A stretch of 64,000 nt of DNA, from positions 310,001-374,000 of the forward strand of contig NZ_CP013022.1 of assembly GCF_001653955.1 (NCBI RefSeq), in the 5' to 3' direction. Below the pieces are notes generated by a model. The model did not search any database and had not been told where the DNA came from. It was given only the letters and a program-made list of their open reading frames with translations. Each line of letters starts with the position of its first letter. Positions within the stretch are counted from its first letter, which is position 1. Shown here in pieces: positions 59,910-64,000 of the stretch. A program made the translations under genes and the position numbers. The DNA is from Francisella persica ATCC VR-331 (lineage in GTDB: Bacteria > Pseudomonadota > Gammaproteobacteria > Francisellales > Francisellaceae).

Positions 59910-60571
59910 GATTTTATAAAGATTTTTAGAGTTATATCATCTCTAGACATCCTAATTTTCATTGGTAATGGATATTTAGAATCAACTAGTTCGTAATTAC
60001 TATAAGCAATATTCCAACCATTTTGTGATAATTTACTTAACAGATTGTTCTGGTTTAATTTCGAAGTTTGTCGAATATTTGGTATTGCTATGGCTTTTAC
60101 CCAATATTTTAATCCGTCTACTGGAACATACCAGCCTAATTGCTCAAGCATCAAGGTTTTAGGATCCTTTGCTTCTAGCTTTTGTCCTTTACTATTCTCT
60201 AGCAAGACACTGTTAGTATCACCTTTTATCTCAACACTACCTATTCCCAATGGACCATAAAGTTTGATACTAAAATTATTACCGTCTTGTAGGTATATAT
60301 AATTAGCAGATTCAGCTTGATTATTATAAATAATACCAATAACACCATTAGCTTGCCATTTTTTAAGATTGAGTAAGTTATTATAAATAGTTTCTTGATC
60401 AAAAACTATCATAGTAGTAATAGCTGTAATATTAGATCGTGTTGTAGCACAAGATGACAGCAAGATAATCAATACTAAAGCGATAGATAAGCTAAATTTG
60501 TGCTTTATATCTATTTTTAAATTTAATATAGTGTTCAGCATTTTCTCTAATAATTTGTCTTTCATGTTCAC
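59897..60571 (-). CDS. lolB: outer-membrane lipoprotein receptor LolB
   Basis: LolB receives lipoproteins from LolA and inserts them into the outer membrane. The product has a lipoprotein signal with lipobox LLSSCATT, the region [21 protein letters not shown] and the conserved [20 protein letters not shown], where the family has G.Y.PV..L.yWvrG.P. The N-terminus is uncertain: an ATG at 60541 fits a signal peptide better than 60571. Either start overlaps the end of the carbonic-anhydrase-like gene by 50-80 bp, which is unusual. Confidence 0.9.
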   Translation of the reverse strand: MNMKDKLLEKMLNTILNLKIDIKHKFSLSIALVLIILLSSCATTRSNITAITTMIVFDQETIYNNLLNLKKWQANGVIGIIYNNQAESANYIYLQDGNNFSIKLYGPLGIGSVEIKGDTNSVLLENSKGQKLEAKDPKTLMLEQLGWYVPVDGLKYWVKAIAIPNIRQTSKLNQNNLLSKLSQNGWNIAYSNYELVDSKYPLPMKIRMSRDDITLKIFIKSWQI

Positions 60572-61031
60572 TTACTGGTCTGATCTTTTTAACTGGTGAA
60601 CCTAAATACATATAACCTGACTCAAGAACTTTTACTGGTGGGACCAAACTACCAGCGCCTAGAAAAACCCATGGTTCAACTACCGCTCCATCGAGTATTA
60701 TCGAACCCATGCCTATTAGGCAGTTATTTTTTATCTCACAGCCATGCAAAACTACACCATGTCCTACTGTCACATAATCTCCTATACTTAATGCAAACCC
60801 TTGACCAGAATCTTTAGGATATTCAGTAGTATGAAGTGTACTACAATCTTGGATGTTAGTACCTTTACCAATAGTGATTGTTAAGAGATCACCTCTTATA
60901 CTGACTTGCGGCCATATAGATGAATCTTCTTTTAAGATAACATCACCTATTACTGCCGCTGACTCATCAACATAAGCTGAATCAGCTACCTTAGGACCTT
61001 TACCGTTAAAACTTCTTATACATCTAGACAT
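60492..61031 (-). CDS. gamma-carbonic anhydrase family protein (YrdA-like)
   Basis: The 179-residue protein is a left-handed beta-helix of hexapeptide repeats (AAVIGDVILKEDSSIWPQVSI onward). The three zinc His of the family are visible in DCSTLHTTEY, VTVGHGVVLHGCEI. Members often lack strong carbonic anhydrase activity, so the role is open. It overlaps the antiporter stop by 16 bp and lolB by 50-80 bp, in a compact four-gene run. Confidence 0.92.
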   Translation of the reverse strand: MSRCIRSFNGKGPKVADSAYVDESAAVIGDVILKEDSSIWPQVSIRGDLLTITIGKGTNIQDCSTLHTTEYPKDSGQGFALSIGDYVTVGHGVVLHGCEIKNNCLIGMGSIILDGAVVEPWVFLGAGSLVPPVKVLESGYMYLGSPVKKIRPVSEHERQIIRENAEHYIKFKNRYKAQI

Positions 61032-62896
61032 AGCTGATCCTTACTTTTAGAATTATCATCTCTTAATGATATCAAACTATAACTCTCAAGTTTAATCTTT
61101 TTATTCTTACTAAAAGGTTGTGTATAGCCATTATCATCGATGATAAATAATCCAATAGCGTTTGGATTATCACTAAAAAACTTCTCTAAAGTGTAGTTAG
61201 GGGTAATATTTGTAATTCTTATTTTAGCTCCTTGATTGAGCATCTCTATCAAGACATTAAAGTCAACGCCCTCATCAAATAGTAGATTAGCAAGATTTGT
61301 TTCTATAGCACCGATACCTTTGTAACTCTCTTTTTGCGCTGTACGCAGTACATAAACATTATTTGAGCCAAATTCGTATTTATATTTCATAGCTGATACA
61401 GCATTTACATACTCACTAGTTGATAATCCAAGCATAACACCGATGCCAACCAAATTAATACTCCAATCAGCATGAATTGAAACAGGACTACCATAATAAG
61501 TATTTAAACCCAACTGACGGCATTTTTGCACATTACCCCAAGAGGAATCTGTAATTACGACTTCGATATCATTTTTGACAAAAATTTCTGCTAATTCTCG
61601 TGCAAATCTATTGCCACCAATTATCAAGAATCCTTTACCTTCTGGTTCAGTAACTCCAAGTAATTTTGAAATATATGGTGTAAAGATACTTTGAAAAACA
61701 ACTGTAAAAACAATTATCATAAATACAAAGAATACTAAAGTATTTGCTTCACTGTATAGTTCAGGATGTGATTTAATAATCTTAATTGCTACTAATGCTG
61801 CTACTGATGCTGCCACAATCCCACGAGGATAAATAATCCCCAGAACAATTCTTTCTACAAAAGTTGTTTTAGAGCATAGACAGCATAAAAAAACAACTAT
61901 TGGTCGTAATACAAACTGTAAAAATAAAAAAACCTCAATTAGATCTAACCAATAATCTTTAAATAGACTAAAGTCTATCTCTGCTCCTAGGACAATAAAA
62001 AGAACTGATATAATTACAATACTTAGGTTCTCTTTAAATGAGACAATATCAGACATTTTAATATCTTTCATATTTGCCATTACTAGACCAGCTACTGTTA
62101 CCATTAACAGCCCAGCACCATGCATCATCGCATCAGAAATAATAAAGCCAAGCACAATTACTGCTAGTACGAAGAAGCTTTTTAGATACTCCGGAATATA
62201 ATGTTTTCTAAAGCTTAACCCAATTAAATAACCAAAAATAAATCCTGATGTTATCCCTAAAATACATACAAACACCATGTATGCTATAAATATGCTTGTT
62301 GCATTAGGTTGATTAGCAAAATTACCACCAATAACAAACCATGCCAGCATAAAAACAACTACTAATGCGCCTATAGGGTCTACAAGTATAGCTTCCCATT
62401 TTAAGATATTTGCAATATGCTTTTTAGGTCTAACAGTTCTCACCAAAGGTGGTACAACAGTTGGGCCACTTACACAGGTAATACCGCCTATCAACATAGA
62501 TAGCTCTAGATTCAAACCAACAACGTAATAACAAAATAATGCTGTAAGTACAACAGTAATTGCTAAACCTACCGTAATTAGAAGTACAACAACACTACTT
62601 ACACTTTTTATCTTACTAAAATTTAGTGATAAACTGCCTTCAAAGAGAATTATCGCGACACAAATTGAGACAAACGGTGATAAAGCTTCACCAAATATAA
62701 TATTACCATCAACAAGTTTAAAACCACTTTGAAATATTACCTCGGATAAAGGTCCTAAGATAATTCCACTTAAAATCAAAAATAGTATTGATGGAAGCTT
62801 TAACCTCCAAGATAAAAACTGCGACACAATAGCAAAAAACAATATCAAGCCAGATGCCAATAAAATATAATTAGACGAATGTACAAATAGCTCCAT
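61016..62896 (-). CDS. CPA1-type Na+/H+ (or K+/H+) antiporter with C-terminal RCK domain
   Basis: About 12 membrane helices fill residues 8-405, with the CPA signature CVSGPTVVPPLVR and AILVDPIGALVVVF (ion-binding Asp near residue 185). A TrkA-N/RCK nucleotide-binding domain follows (GFLIIGGNRFARELAEIFVKND, near 425), then a TrkA-C-like tail (residues about 560-626). Such proteins exchange Na+ or K+ for protons under nucleotide control. I choose the ATG at 62896 (MELFVHSSN). The frame opens 14 codons earlier at 62938 but adds a second hydrophobic start. It heads the run antiporter-YrdA-lolB-ispE. Confidence 0.9.
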   Translation of the reverse strand: MELFVHSSNYILLASGLILFFAIVSQFLSWRLKLPSILFLILSGIILGPLSEVIFQSGFKLVDGNIIFGEALSPFVSICVAIILFEGSLSLNFSKIKSVSSVVVLLITVGLAITVVLTALFCYYVVGLNLELSMLIGGITCVSGPTVVPPLVRTVRPKKHIANILKWEAILVDPIGALVVVFMLAWFVIGGNFANQPNATSIFIAYMVFVCILGITSGFIFGYLIGLSFRKHYIPEYLKSFFVLAVIVLGFIISDAMMHGAGLLMVTVAGLVMANMKDIKMSDIVSFKENLSIVIISVLFIVLGAEIDFSLFKDYWLDLIEVFLFLQFVLRPIVVFLCCLCSKTTFVERIVLGIIYPRGIVAASVAALVAIKIIKSHPELYSEANTLVFFVFMIIVFTVVFQSIFTPYISKLLGVTEPEGKGFLIIGGNRFARELAEIFVKNDIEVVITDSSWGNVQKCRQLGLNTYYGSPVSIHADWSINLVGIGVMLGLSTSEYVNAVSAMKYKYEFGSNNVYVLRTAQKESYKGIGAIETNLANLLFDEGVDFNVLIEMLNQGAKIRITNITPNYTLEKFFSDNPNAIGLFIIDDNGYTQPFSKNKKIKLESYSLISLRDDNSKSKDQLCLDV

Positions 62897-63049
62897 ACTT
62901 TTATTCAAAATAAATACCCTGAATATAAAAAACATCATAATAAGAATTCTAAATATTATATGATATTAACTTTTTTATCAATGTCACAACAACAAACATA
63001 AACTTATATATACACAGATAGATATAAAGTTAAAGTATTCATACGTTCA

Positions 63050-64000
63050 CCATCCATTGTATATACATGAGTATTCGGGACCAAATAAAACATTATTATC
63101 AAAGTAAGCTCACTATACAAAAGCAATTATTCGGTTCTTAATATAGCTTGTTGGTGACGCAGTTGATAGTGGCGTAGGTATATTGGAGGCATTATATTGA
63201 TTGACTATAACTAAAGTTGAAGTTTGTATCTCTACCAACAAGATTAAGAGCATGCGCGATATCTAGATCCAAGCCCCTGTGTTAACACTGTTTCCATCTT
63301 GATTAATCTTCTTTATTGACTGTTGTTACCAGCCTCCCTGAAGCTGCCAGATACCACCAAGCATGGAGTATGCTAAAGTACCATCAAAATTTATAACACT
63401 ATATATTCTCATTACTTTTGCTTATATTTTGAGAAACTGGATATACTAATATTACCTTGTTCCGGCAATATTAAAATATATCCTGCATTTAAACCTACTG
63501 ACAATCAGAAGTCCATGAATCAGTATAGAAAATCCAGCAGAGAAATTAGCTCTTTAAAAACACAGATTAGTATTGATAATATCACTTTTATTAATTTAAA
63601 GATATATGTAACTTTATCTGACTACCAAACCATGATTGAGCATCTACATCTAATATAACCACCCAAAAATACTGAATAGTCGCTAAAATAATCTCTTTGT
63701 CATAATATCGTTGATGCAATGATATTACTTGAAATCATTCCAATTGAGATACTGTTATTACTAGAATATGAACCTAAATAGGTTGTTTGACCTTGAGTTG
63801 TAATTGCTGGGGTACCGCCACAAAATCTATTTTCCCGTTTGAGACAAACACCACTTGCGTATTAGGCTTATCTTCTATAGTTTTATCACTATTTATTGGT
63901 AGCAATATCTTCAGGAGTTATTCTAATCCAGAATAGTCATCTCCTAAATAGCTATTAGAGGTATTAGTAGTATTTTAAAATTACTGTCTATAAACAGAAC
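63050..64000 (-). pseudogene. outer-membrane protein of a Francisella family (DUF3573-like), decayed and partial
   Basis: Minus-strand frames read GGTPAITTQGQTTYLGSYSS and NNSISIGMISSNIIASTIL (63720-63830), DYFSDYSVFLGGYI, DVDAQSWFGSQIKLHI, FDGTLAYSMLGGIWQLQGGW (63320-63390) and LVGRDTNFNFSY near 63210. The Gly/Ser/Thr-rich beta-strand style and the TTQGQTTYLG segment recall the DUF3573 outer-membrane family I associate with Francisella. Many stops and shifts interrupt it, and the gene begins beyond position 64000. Confidence 0.6.

Overview
The window is AT-rich chromosomal DNA of a gammaproteobacterium. I read it as a member of the genus Francisella, for four reasons: the rpsA - tsaC - ripA block, a eukaryotic-type glutamine synthetase beside a kidney-type glutaminase, lysS with an N-terminal extension, and a decayed outer-membrane gene resembling a family I recall from Francisella. 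I count about 40 intact protein genes and one tRNA against about 17 decayed genes. That decay rate is high even for F. tularensis, so a host-restricted lineage (F. tularensis or a tick-associated Francisella-like endosymbiont) is the best inference. Species cannot be fixed from sequence reading alone. I recognised no insertion sequence, prophage or CRISPR array.

Layout. 1-3164: decayed bo3 oxidase genes cyoB and cyoA, and a decayed MFS transporter. 3611-12464: a tight minus-strand operon encoding a 1589-residue exported coiled-coil repeat protein, an RND membrane-fusion protein and an RND pump. 12619-15847: intact cytochrome bd operon cydA-cydB-cydX with a strong promoter and a structured leader. 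15923-17432: relics of an amino-acid-binding protein and a transporter. 17433-20158: pnuC-priA. 20168-23785: decayed yihY, intact wrbA and a slyB-like lipoprotein gene, decayed MFS gene. 23867-26244: metal ABC importer. 26320-26870: decayed dienelactone hydrolase. 26979-30531: purine genes hpt, purA and purH. 30843-38150: amino-acid permease, decayed lipocalin, holA, glutamine synthetase, glutaminase, decayed CPBP protease, YqhA-like protein. 38160-44082: decayed methyltransferase-like and NTF2-like genes, lysS, prfB with its programmed frameshift, dnaX with an A10 slippery run. 44090-49563: tadA-ddl-ftsQ-ftsA-ftsZ-lpxC. 49626-52661: rpsA, tsaC, ripA. 53164-58988: acyltransferase, decayed comEC and neighbours, yggU, yggT, decayed M14 peptidase, decayed membrane gene. 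58989-62896: tRNA-Gln, ispE, lolB, gamma-carbonic anhydrase, CPA1 antiporter. 63050-64000: decayed outer-membrane protein gene running off the window.

How it fits together. Core information processing, envelope synthesis, division and purine salvage are kept. Redundant or environment-facing genes (second terminal oxidase, several transporters, competence, surface and peptidase genes) are decaying. With cyo broken, cytochrome bd is the terminal oxidase visible here. The least explained system is the coiled-coil/RND operon. Its repeats are nearly identical copies of a 126-bp unit, its rod is far longer than a periplasm, and no outer-membrane channel gene lies in the operon.
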